Positions 15,632 to 23,885 of a DNA stretch of 64,000 nucleotides are shown in pieces (within the stretch, counting starts at the first letter, position 1; each line of letters begins with the position of its first letter). The DNA lies in the NCBI GenBank assembly GCA_963839165.1, contig CAWIUG010000005.1, positions 372,001-436,000 of the forward strand, in the 5' to 3' direction. This DNA comes from DATFVA01 sp963839165 (GTDB lineage Bacteria > Bacteroidota > Ignavibacteria > Ignavibacteriales > Ignavibacteriaceae). A program made the translations under genes and the position numbers. Below the pieces are notes generated by a model. It ran no database searches, was not told the origin of the DNA, and saw nothing but the letters and a program-made list of their open reading frames with translations.

Positions 15632-17617
15632 ATGATAAAAAAGCTTACTGTAATTCTGATGCTTCTTTATTTGAACTGCCCTGCGCAAAGTGATTCAGTG
15701 CTGATAAATGTCAACCAGACAATCGAAGACCTGATTGAAATACCTGATGGTGAAACCGATGATTCCGATTTTTATGAACTAATAGAATATTATATAGAAC
15801 ACCCTGTTGATCTCAATAGGGCTTCAGAAAAAGAGCTCATTAAACTTCCCTATCTTGACCGGGCCGCCTCACAATTGATAATCTCACACAGAGCTGAATA
15901 TGGAACCTACTTCTCAACGAACGAACTCTTTTCTGTTGAGGGTCTGCCTGAAGAACTCGTTTCAAAGATCCTTCCATTCTTATCGGTAATTAAAACACCG
16001 ACTGCGGAAAAACAAATAAATGAAAAACAGCTGCCTTATTCAGTAAGTATAAGAAACAGGATAATTAAAGACATCCAGGAGAGGAGAGGTTTCAGATATC
16101 ATAATTTCGAAGGGTCACCCGAAAAAATATATAACAGAGTTAATCTTAAATACGGAAACTTTCTACATGCAGGATTACTAACTGAAAAGGACGCAGGTGA
16201 GAAATCATATTATGATTACCTGGCAGGTTATGTAAATCTGACAAATCGGTATGGGTTTAACAACATAATAATCGGTGATTATAATGTCAGCTTTGGTCAG
16301 GGTCTTGCTCTATGGAATTCATATGGTTTATCAAGAGGCTCTGATGCAATTTTTTCAACCAAAAAATCTGCAAGTACTATTAAACCATCGACGGGTTCTT
16401 CTGAAAACAATTTTTTTAGGGGAGCCGCATTCCAATTCTCCTGGGAGCACGCTGATATAACCGGATTTTATTCACGAAACAGTATTGATGCATTAGTAGA
16501 TTCGACAACAGGAGGGATTATATCTCTCTCCGCAGATGGATTTCACAGAACCGAAAACGAGCGTCGAAAGGAAAAATCGGTTTTAGAGAAAACAATGGGA
16601 ATCTCTTTCGATTATTCATTTAACTCAAATCTAATGATGGGATTACTTCTTTACAACGCAAAGTTTAACCAATCTTTTATACCCTCGACACCTTATGATA
16701 TAAAGGGAGGTAACTTTCGGTATATTTCAGTTTATCTGGATATAATTCTATCTAAGTTTAATATATATGGAGAAATCTCATATAATGAGAAATCAACTCC
16801 GGCTTACATTTCAGGGTTACAAATCTCACTTTCACCTGAGTTCAGTTATTCTATTCTTCTTCGGAATTATCCATTAGATTTTATCTCAGTGCACGGAAGC
16901 AGCTTTGGGCAGAGATCGGGAGCACGTAGTGGAGAATCTGGTATTTACAATGGGTTCCGGTGGAGAACTTCCCTGGGTACAATAAACTTTTATTTCGATC
17001 AATTTAAATTCCCTTACGCAACATTTACCAATCCCCTCCCGTCGGAAGGGAATGAAATTATGTTTCATTACTCTGCCAGACCATTCCGAAAATGTGAGGC
17101 GGGCATAAAAGTAAGGATTAGCAATAAGGAGACCACAGCCCTGATTGACAGGGAGGAAAGAATAGTTAAAAGAATGAAACAATCATTTCGTTTGGAGTAT
17201 GCTTACACCCTCTCACCGCAATTAAAACTAAAAACAAGGTTAGAGTATGTTTCAGTATTATTCAGGGACTATAACCACCGGGAAGCCGGATATCTTTTAT
17301 TCGAAGATATCAGGTTAACGCCTATAGAAAGATTGATAGTTTATGGAAGGATAATATTTTTCAGAACAAATTCATTCAACTCAGCTGTTTATGAGTATGA
17401 AAATGACCTGACAGGCATGTTTAGCAGTGTGGGGTTATATGCTGAGGGAGTCAGGTTCTATATAGCTGCCAGGTACAGACTATTGGAGAAAGTTTCTATC
17501 TCTTTGAAATATTCAGAAACTTTGAAGCCCAAAGAAACCTCATTAGGATCAGGGTATCAACTGATTGAAGGAAATATAGACAATAGGATTAGTTTACAGT
17601 CAGATATTAATTTTTAA
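15632..17617 (+). CDS. Exported helix-hairpin-helix protein with C-terminal beta-barrel-like region
   Basis: A 661-residue protein. A short signal peptide (IKKLTVILMLLYLNCPAQ) is followed by a ComEA-like helix-hairpin-helix domain at about residues 50-125, with 'PVDLNRASEKELIKLPYLD' and 'YGTYFSTNELFSVEGLPEE' giving the two hairpins. From about residue 150 the sequence is repetitive amphipathic beta strand (many alternating aromatic and polar residues) and ends in a Phe (QSDINF), as outer-membrane barrels do. ComEA-type HhH domains bind double-stranded DNA without sequence preference, so DNA binding on either side of the outer membrane is possible but unproven. It forms an operon with the PorV/Q-like barrel. 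The last 11 bases overlap the convergent cyclase gene. Confidence 0.78.
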   Translation: MIKKLTVILMLLYLNCPAQSDSVLINVNQTIEDLIEIPDGETDDSDFYELIEYYIEHPVDLNRASEKELIKLPYLDRAASQLIISHRAEYGTYFSTNELFSVEGLPEELVSKILPFLSVIKTPTAEKQINEKQLPYSVSIRNRIIKDIQERRGFRYHNFEGSPEKIYNRVNLKYGNFLHAGLLTEKDAGEKSYYDYLAGYVNLTNRYGFNNIIIGDYNVSFGQGLALWNSYGLSRGSDAIFSTKKSASTIKPSTGSSENNFFRGAAFQFSWEHADITGFYSRNSIDALVDSTTGGIISLSADGFHRTENERRKEKSVLEKTMGISFDYSFNSNLMMGLLLYNAKFNQSFIPSTPYDIKGGNFRYISVYLDIILSKFNIYGEISYNEKSTPAYISGLQISLSPEFSYSILLRNYPLDFISVHGSSFGQRSGARSGESGIYNGFRWRTSLGTINFYFDQFKFPYATFTNPLPSEGNEIMFHYSARPFRKCEAGIKVRISNKETTALIDREERIVKRMKQSFRLEYAYTLSPQLKLKTRLEYVSVLFRDYNHREAGYLLFEDIRLTPIERLIVYGRIIFFRTNSFNSAVYEYENDLTGMFSSVGLYAEGVRFYIAARYRLLEKVSISLKYSETLKPKETSLGSGYQLIEGNIDNRISLQSDINF

Positions 17618-18668
17618 TTTCACCCGTACCGTTAACGAAGAACATATCTATTTCGCCCTTACCCTTTGCATTTAGTTTCCCCCTGTAAATACACTCAAAC
17701 TTATCCTTAACCCGGTTATACGTTTCACCAGAAATATTTATTTTTTGTGGTTCACATCCACTGGTCATTCTACTTGCGATGTTAACAGTATCTCCCCAGA
17801 CATCGAATGTAAACTTCCTCATACCAACAATACCCGCAACAACAGGGCCTGTATGTATTCCTGTTTTCATCTCGAGCTTAATTTCTTTAACCTCATTGCG
17901 CCTGAGGATATAATCCCTCATTTCAATTGCTGCCAGAAGCAGGCATTCTGCATGATTTTCCATCCGTTGAGGAACCCCCGCTGCAATCATATAGGAATCG
18001 CCTATAGTTTTCAGTTTTTCAAGTTTATGCTTCTGTACAATTCCGTCAAAATTTTCGAATACTTCATTTAATTCTTTAAGCAGGAGGTTAGGATCCACCC
18101 TGGAGGTAATAAGATCAAATCCTGAAAACTCAGTAAAAAGTATAGACACCTCGTCATAAAACCTTGGGTTTACAGTTCCTTTAGTTTTTATCTCATGAAC
18201 AATTTCAGCGGGAAGAATATTCTTTAGCAAACTATCGGTTCTTTTCTTTTCTTCTTCAAGCTGCTTTGTCTTAATCTGCAGTTCTTTTTCTACCTTGGAC
18301 TTATACAGAGCCATCTCGATAGCAGAATGCAGAGACTTATCATCATAAGGTTTAAGGATATAACCGTATGAATTAGCAGTTTTTGCTCTCTCCAGGGTAG
18401 CCTCGTCGGTAAGGGCAGTAAGAAATACAACAGGTACAGAATACTTTTCTGATATGATTGTAGCCGCTTCAATTCCTGTCATATCCCCCTCAAGCATAAT
18501 ATCCATCATAATCATATCGGGCACAATTTTTTCGAGGAGAGTAAATATCTCCTTACCTGAGGAGGCAATACCGGCTATTCCATAACCAAGCCTGCGCAGG
18601 GTATTGGAAATATCGAGGGCTATTATCTTCTCGTCTTCAGCGATGAGAATATTCGTTGGTTCCGACAT
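17607..18668 (-). CDS. Receiver-class III cyclase protein A (first metal-binding Asp replaced by Glu)
   Basis: A 353-residue response regulator whose output is a class III nucleotide cyclase. Receiver at 1-120 with phosphoacceptor D56 (MIMMDIM) and K106; coiled linker at about 124-150 ending in the cyclase-transducer stretch LLKNILPAEIVHEIK; cyclase domain at about 170-345. Catalytic positions are D224 (second metal), K220 and D289 (adenine selection, so ATP to cAMP is predicted), and N296 and R300 in FDVWGDTVNIASR (transition state), all present. The first metal position, normally Asp in LFxDxxGF, is E180 (ILFTEFSGF). It follows its paralogue B by three bases in one operon, transcribed away from the hybrid kinase. 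A is the likely donor of Asn/Arg in a heterodimer; homodimer activity is uncertain. Confidence 0.9.
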   Translation of the reverse strand: MSEPTNILIAEDEKIIALDISNTLRRLGYGIAGIASSGKEIFTLLEKIVPDMIMMDIMLEGDMTGIEAATIISEKYSVPVVFLTALTDEATLERAKTANSYGYILKPYDDKSLHSAIEMALYKSKVEKELQIKTKQLEEEKKRTDSLLKNILPAEIVHEIKTKGTVNPRFYDEVSILFTEFSGFDLITSRVDPNLLLKELNEVFENFDGIVQKHKLEKLKTIGDSYMIAAGVPQRMENHAECLLLAAIEMRDYILRRNEVKEIKLEMKTGIHTGPVVAGIVGMRKFTFDVWGDTVNIASRMTSGCEPQKINISGETYNRVKDKFECIYRGKLNAKGKGEIDMFFVNGTGEIKN

Positions 18669-18671
18669 AAT

Positions 18672-19727
18672 TCAGGAATATACCTTACCCTTACTTACAA
18701 AGTAAGAAGTTAAACTCCTATCGCCCGTACTAATGCTTCCGCTGTCTTCAAAAGCAAATCCATTGTTTAAAAGCTGCTTTACAGACACGGATATATTGAT
18801 TTTACCAGGCTTACCATATCTTTCAAGGTACCGTGTAATAGTTACACTTTCTCCCCATACATCGTAAGTGTATTTATACTTTCCGACAATTCCGGCAATA
18901 ACTTCTCCGGAATGTATACCCACGCGCATATTCCATTTGTTAGCTGAATATTTATTCCTGTTCGCTAAATAGTCAAGCATATCAAACGCACAATTAACTG
19001 CTCTCTCAGCATGATCTATCTTTTCCCCGGGAAGACCACTTGCAATCATATATGAATCGCCAATTGTTTTCAATTTCTCAAGCTTGTACTTCTCGATGAT
19101 CATATCAAAATTCATAAATACTTCATTTAGTTCTGTAACAAGCTCACCAGGACTCATATTGCCCGCAATCGTAGTAAAATTCTCGAAATCTGTAAAAATG
19201 ATAGTTACATTTTTATACAACCGTGGAGTTATTCTTCCGTTTATCTTAAATTCATCGACTATCTCAGAAGGCAGAATATCGCGTAGAAGCTTATCCGATT
19301 TAATTCTCTCATCTTCCAGTTCTTTTGTTCTTTCCCGAAGCCTGCGACCTATTTCAAACTTATACAATCCCATCTCTATGGATGTTCTGAGCATATCCTC
19401 ATCAAAGGGTTTGATCAAATATCCTGATGGCTCGGTGTATTTAGCCTCCTGCAATGTATTGTTGTCGGCAAGTGCAGTCAAATAGATTACAGGCACTTCC
19501 CTTGTTTTATTAATTTCCTTGGAAACATCAATACCTGAAAGTTCTCCCTCAAGGTTTATATCCATGAGAATAAGGTCTGGTTTGACAAGAGGATATTGTT
19601 CGAGGAGCTTTTCGCCGGATCTGACTGATCCGATCACCTCGTAACCAAGCTTAATCAATGTTTTTTCAATATCCTTGGCAATGATATTTTCATCTTCTGC
19701 TATCAGAATCTTTGGAATACGGTTCAT
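18672..19727 (-). CDS. Receiver-class III cyclase protein B (transition-state Asn and Arg lost)
   Basis: A 351-residue paralogue of protein A that aligns without gaps through the catalytic region. Receiver at 1-120 with D56 (LILMDIN) and K106, coiled linker with LLRDILPSEIVDEF, cyclase domain at about 170-345. Both metal Asps are present: D180 in IIFTDFENF and D224 in TIGDSYM. Base-selecting K220 and D289 are also present. The transition-state pair is lost: N296 is Thr and R300 is Tyr (YDVWGESVTITRY). Alone it should be a poor or dead cyclase. It is the first gene of the B-A operon, divergent from the hybrid kinase at 19950 with 222 bases between, which suggests shared regulation. Partnering with A is inferred from complementary losses. 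Confidence 0.9.
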   Translation of the reverse strand: MNRIPKILIAEDENIIAKDIEKTLIKLGYEVIGSVRSGEKLLEQYPLVKPDLILMDINLEGELSGIDVSKEINKTREVPVIYLTALADNNTLQEAKYTEPSGYLIKPFDEDMLRTSIEMGLYKFEIGRRLRERTKELEDERIKSDKLLRDILPSEIVDEFKINGRITPRLYKNVTIIFTDFENFTTIAGNMSPGELVTELNEVFMNFDMIIEKYKLEKLKTIGDSYMIASGLPGEKIDHAERAVNCAFDMLDYLANRNKYSANKWNMRVGIHSGEVIAGIVGKYKYTYDVWGESVTITRYLERYGKPGKINISVSVKQLLNNGFAFEDSGSISTGDRSLTSYFVSKGKVYS

Positions 19728-19949
19728 TTACTTTGATAAGGAATGAATATTTATGTCAGATAAATGTAATTAAAAATCCTAAAATTGACAATATACTATG
19801 ATTTCTAACCCTCCAAATCTCTATAAATTATCTGGCCTAAAAGCTTGTATTAATGTAGTTAATTCTTAACTTTCAAATAATAATGTTCTTGTTTATCTTT
19901 ACAGATTAGATAATTGGTTAAGGGAACATAAACTAATACGCTTACATTC

Positions 19950-22325
19950 ATGCATAATTTGATTACGGTTGATTTACTTTCTCATTACACTGAACTTGTA
20001 AATACTGCTCTCTCGACTCCTCAGGAATTACCTGCAAAAATCTGCGAATACCTTGTTACGCAGATGGAATATCAGGCAGCAGTTTTTTTTAACCTTGACG
20101 AACAGGATAATTTTGTTGTACAGGGAAAAGCAGGAACAGCAAAGGATAGCTTTACCCAAAATGCCGCCTTTCAATGCGGAGCATGCCATGCAGTACAAAG
20201 CAATGACTCACCTGTGATCTTTAACAATGTTGCTGAATGTGAAATACAAGCCTCAGAAAATATAATATACGAAGGGTGCCTTTTCCTCAATATGAAAGAA
20301 AAAGGAAAGGTACTTATTAAAACTGCCAAGCAGACGCCTTTCTCTAAAACCGACAAAGAAACAATAGAAAGCCTCGGCAAAGCATTAAGAGAGCTTATCA
20401 TATTGTGGAAAGATCGGTCGGGCGAAGATACTATGAGTCTCAGCCAGGTAGTCACCGATATTGCACACGAACTAAGGACTCCGACGAACAGTATCCTGGG
20501 ATTTGCCTCTTTGCTGAACGAAGATAATCTTTCCGCTTCACAGGCTGAATATGTTTCCACCTTAAAAGAGAATGCATTTAATCTTCTAACCCTTATAAAT
20601 GATCTTATTGACCTTGCCAGAGTAGAGCAAAAACAGGTAAAGAAAAATCTGAACCTTATTTCGATATCCGATTTCCTGGATGAAATCATTAAGCTTTTTA
20701 CACAGAAGATTGATCGCGAGAAAATAGAATTTATGGTCAAGGTGGATAGTGATGTACCTGCCAAGGTTAAGCTAGATACCCAGAAGACCCGGTATATTCT
20801 GGTAAATATAATTACTCAATCACTCAGAATGACCGAGAGTGGTAAGATTACCATTTCAGCAGGCACAAGTGCGGGAAACAATCTCAGCATCAGGCTGTCA
20901 GATACAAGCCAGGGAATACCTTCAGATAAACTCAAAAATTTATTCAAACCTTTTACTGCCGAATCTCTTGAAAGCTCAAGATTTGGAAACGTTTCCGGAC
21001 TTGGTTTATCAATTGCCAAAAAGTATTCAGAAATTCTGGGCGGACGAATAACCGTAGCCAGCAATATTGGCAAAGGAACGAATTATACTCTTGAGCTGCC
21101 TATTGAATCGCATCAGCCTGCTCCGGCAGCCTCGATAGAACAAAAGATTAGTTCATTGCCCAAACCAGGGAAGAATAATCGTGTCCTGGTTGTTGAAGAC
21201 GATTATGCAACCTCAAAACTATTGAGTAATTATCTAACCAAATGGGGTTATAAGCCCGTAATAGTAAATTCAGCTGAACAAACCCTGAAGATAATTGAGA
21301 AAGAAAATTTTCTTTCAATTTTGATGGATATCGAACTCCCTGACTCAAACGGTTTCGAACTATTAAAGACACTAAGAGAACATAAAGCTACAAAGAATAC
21401 TCCGGTAATTGTCTGCTCTGTTGAACCTGAACAGCAGAAGGCTTTCCTGATGGGAGCTGTTGAATATTTTGTTAAACCTATTAACTACAAATTTTTAGTA
21501 GAGGTTCTGCAAAGTTATAAACTAAAAAGAGATTCCAACATACTGATTGTTGATGATGATGTTCCTACACTCAATCTCCTTAAGGAAGCAGTGGAACAAT
21601 TAGGATTCAACGCTATTGCAGAGTCACACTCTTCCCGGGTTCCTGAAATGATAAATAATATGGATCTCGACCTCGCAATTATAGACCTTGAAATGCCAGA
21701 AGTTAATGGATATGACCTGATCAAGCAGATTAAGTCAAATCCAAGATTCAGCAGGCTGCCTATCATCATCTATACAGGGAAAGAAAATTACAAAGATGAG
21801 CTCAGGAAGATCGACGGGATGTTTGAGGAGCTGCTTCATAAAAGCAGTGTGAATATCGAGGAGCTTTCCGAAACTATCTCCTCAATGATCAACAGGTATG
21901 AGGAACCGGCAAAGCCTGAAGAAATTATGGACGAAAGAGATACTATAAAGATTCTCCTTGTCGAGGACTATAAACACTCTCAGATAATAGTTACGAGACT
22001 TCTGAAGAAAAACAGCTTTGAATCAATTGTAGTTGTGGAAAACGGGGCCGAAGCCCTTGAACAGGTCAAAAAACAAAAGTTCCACCTTATTCTGATGGAT
22101 ATGCAGATGCCTGTTATGAACGGATTCGAAGCAACCGAAAAAATCAGACAGCTTCCGGAATACAAGGATACTCCAATAATTGCACTTACAGCTTTTGCGA
22201 TGAAAGGCGACAGGGAAAAATGCCTGGAAGCCGGGGCTACGGATTATATTCCGAAACCTATCGACAGTCAGGAATTTATAGAAAAAGTTAAGCACTATAC
22301 TGAAGCAAAGGTTCAGGTACAATAA
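19950..22325 (+). CDS. Hybrid histidine kinase with Cys-containing GAF-like sensor and three receivers
   Basis: A 791-residue soluble hybrid kinase. N-terminal GAF-like sensor (about 8-150) holding four cysteines: C76 and C79 in FQCGACH, C97 and C110. HisKA domain with H173 in IAHELRTPTNS. HATPase at about 270-385, where the N-box reads VNIITQSLRMT (the second Asn of the usual N-L-L-x-N-A is Gln290), the G1 box DTSQGIP has Ser for the first Gly, and G2 SGLGLSIAKKY is intact. Three receivers follow at about 411-525, 530-645 and 666-780, with phosphoacceptors D460, D579 and D717. The third is the most canonical. No transmembrane segment, so it senses a cytoplasmic cue. It is divergent from the receiver-cyclase operon, its most likely target. 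Confidence 0.9.
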   Translation: MHNLITVDLLSHYTELVNTALSTPQELPAKICEYLVTQMEYQAAVFFNLDEQDNFVVQGKAGTAKDSFTQNAAFQCGACHAVQSNDSPVIFNNVAECEIQASENIIYEGCLFLNMKEKGKVLIKTAKQTPFSKTDKETIESLGKALRELIILWKDRSGEDTMSLSQVVTDIAHELRTPTNSILGFASLLNEDNLSASQAEYVSTLKENAFNLLTLINDLIDLARVEQKQVKKNLNLISISDFLDEIIKLFTQKIDREKIEFMVKVDSDVPAKVKLDTQKTRYILVNIITQSLRMTESGKITISAGTSAGNNLSIRLSDTSQGIPSDKLKNLFKPFTAESLESSRFGNVSGLGLSIAKKYSEILGGRITVASNIGKGTNYTLELPIESHQPAPAASIEQKISSLPKPGKNNRVLVVEDDYATSKLLSNYLTKWGYKPVIVNSAEQTLKIIEKENFLSILMDIELPDSNGFELLKTLREHKATKNTPVIVCSVEPEQQKAFLMGAVEYFVKPINYKFLVEVLQSYKLKRDSNILIVDDDVPTLNLLKEAVEQLGFNAIAESHSSRVPEMINNMDLDLAIIDLEMPEVNGYDLIKQIKSNPRFSRLPIIIYTGKENYKDELRKIDGMFEELLHKSSVNIEELSETISSMINRYEEPAKPEEIMDERDTIKILLVEDYKHSQIIVTRLLKKNSFESIVVVENGAEALEQVKKQKFHLILMDMQMPVMNGFEATEKIRQLPEYKDTPIIALTAFAMKGDREKCLEAGATDYIPKPIDSQEFIEKVKHYTEAKVQVQ

Positions 22326-22405
22326 ACTTTGTTGTTTTACATTGATCACACCATCAAACTTCTCTTTGCGTTTAATTATTTATTATAACCGGAATAAGAA
22401 TTTTT

Positions 22406-23860
22406 ATGATTAGTGAGAATTTAAGAGTAAGATTTGCGCCGAGTCCCACGGGTTATTTGCATATCGGTGGATTAAGGACTGCCTTGTACAATTACCTGCT
22501 TGCCAGGCATAATAAAGGCACGTTTATACTCAGGATTGAGGATACTGACAGAAACCGTTACGTTGAGGGTGCGGTAGAAAATCTTATTGATACGTTGAAA
22601 TGGTCGGGACTTGATTATGACGAAGGACCGGATAAGGGCGGTGATTTTGGACCTTACATGCAGTCACAGCGTCTTCATATCTATGAAGATAACATCAAAA
22701 GTTTAGTTTCTGAAAGGAAAGCATATTACTGCTTCTGCACACAGGAAAGACTGAACCAGGTACGTGAGAAGTTTCAGAAAGAAGGCCTTCAGCCGATGTA
22801 TGATAAACACTGTCTGCATCTTTCAGAGAGTGAAGTTCAGCAAAAGATTGCAGAAGGAGTTCCTCATGTGATCCGACTGAACGTTGAGCATGGAAAACAG
22901 ATCTTCCTTAATGATATTATCCGGGGAGAAGTAATCTTTAACAGCAGTATAGTAGATGATCAGGTATTGATTAAAAGTGACGGTTATCCAACTTATCATC
23001 TTGCCAATGTAATAGATGATCATCTTATGAAGATAACACATGTGATCCGCGGTGAAGAATGGCTGCCTTCAACGCCCAAACATATCCTTCTCTATGACTA
23101 TTTTGGCTGGGAGAAGCCTTTCTTTGCCCACCTCCCTCTCCTGCTAAATCCGGATAAGTCAAAATTAAGCAAAAGGCAGGGTGACGTTGCTGTAGAAGAC
23201 TATAGAAGCAAAGGATACCTGAAAGAAGCTCTGGTCAATTTTGTTGCGCTGCTGGGCTGGAATTTTGCTGACGATAAAGAATTCTACCTAATGGATGAGC
23301 TTATAGAAAAATTTTCTCTTGAAGGAGTGAATAAAGCAGGTGCTGTATTTAACCTTGAAAAACTTAACTGGCTGAATGCAGAGCATCTCAGAAGCAAACC
23401 GCTGCCTGAATTGGTATTGCTTTTGAGAGATGAACTGAAGCAGACAAAATATAAAGAAGGCAACTATTCAGACGAATTTTTGGAGTTGGTAATAGAAGCC
23501 ATGAAAGAAAGAGTATCGTTTATTAAAGAAATTCCGGAAAAAGGATTTTACCTTTTCGAAGATCCCATTGGATATGATGATGCAGTTATTAAAAAAAGAT
23601 GGAAATCTGACTCAGCAGCGCACCTGAAAGTGCTGATCGAAGAAATCTCAAAACTTAAAAATCCTGGAAAAGAAGATTATGAGAACACGTTAAGGCAGAC
23701 AGCTGATTCCCTTGGAATTGGGACGGGTAAATTAATTCATCCGGTACGACTTGCAGTTTCGGGTGTTGGAGGCGGCCCTGGCGTCTTTGATATCCTATAT
23801 ATTATCGGTAAGGAAAAAACAATCAACAGACTTAACAGGGCAATAGAAAAACTGAGCTAA
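22406..23860 (+). CDS. gltX: Glutamyl-tRNA synthetase
   Basis: A 484-residue class I synthetase that charges tRNA-Glu with glutamate. Start region RFAPSPTGYLHIGGLRTAL carries the HIGH-type motif (HIGG, residues 19-22), RIEDTDR follows, and the KMSKS-type loop is KLSKRQG at about residue 250. The length is normal for the bacterial enzyme. The next gene, glnS, begins 25 bases after the stop, so the two glutamate-family synthetases are probably one transcript. Because glnS is present, this GltX is likely discriminating (tRNA-Glu only), an inference from gene content. Confidence 0.97.
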   Translation: MISENLRVRFAPSPTGYLHIGGLRTALYNYLLARHNKGTFILRIEDTDRNRYVEGAVENLIDTLKWSGLDYDEGPDKGGDFGPYMQSQRLHIYEDNIKSLVSERKAYYCFCTQERLNQVREKFQKEGLQPMYDKHCLHLSESEVQQKIAEGVPHVIRLNVEHGKQIFLNDIIRGEVIFNSSIVDDQVLIKSDGYPTYHLANVIDDHLMKITHVIRGEEWLPSTPKHILLYDYFGWEKPFFAHLPLLLNPDKSKLSKRQGDVAVEDYRSKGYLKEALVNFVALLGWNFADDKEFYLMDELIEKFSLEGVNKAGAVFNLEKLNWLNAEHLRSKPLPELVLLLRDELKQTKYKEGNYSDEFLELVIEAMKERVSFIKEIPEKGFYLFEDPIGYDDAVIKKRWKSDSAAHLKVLIEEISKLKNPGKEDYENTLRQTADSLGIGTGKLIHPVRLAVSGVGGGPGVFDILYIIGKEKTINRLNRAIEKLS

Positions 23861-23885
23861 TTTAAGAATTTATCAAAGAATTTAT

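Noticed and set aside
17607..19727. Cyclase domains read as GGDEF or as guanylate-specific
   Set aside because: No GGDEF motif; the base-selecting pair is Lys/Asp, the adenylate type, not Glu/Cys.
19785..19805. TTGACA followed by TATGAT as a promoter for the hybrid kinase
   Set aside because: The two hexamers are only about 6 bases apart, far from the required 16-18.
20175..20189. CGACH-type CXXCH in the hybrid kinase read as a c-type haem site
   Set aside because: The protein has no signal peptide or membrane segment, and haem c attachment happens outside the cytoplasm. Metal or redox use of the four Cys is more plausible.
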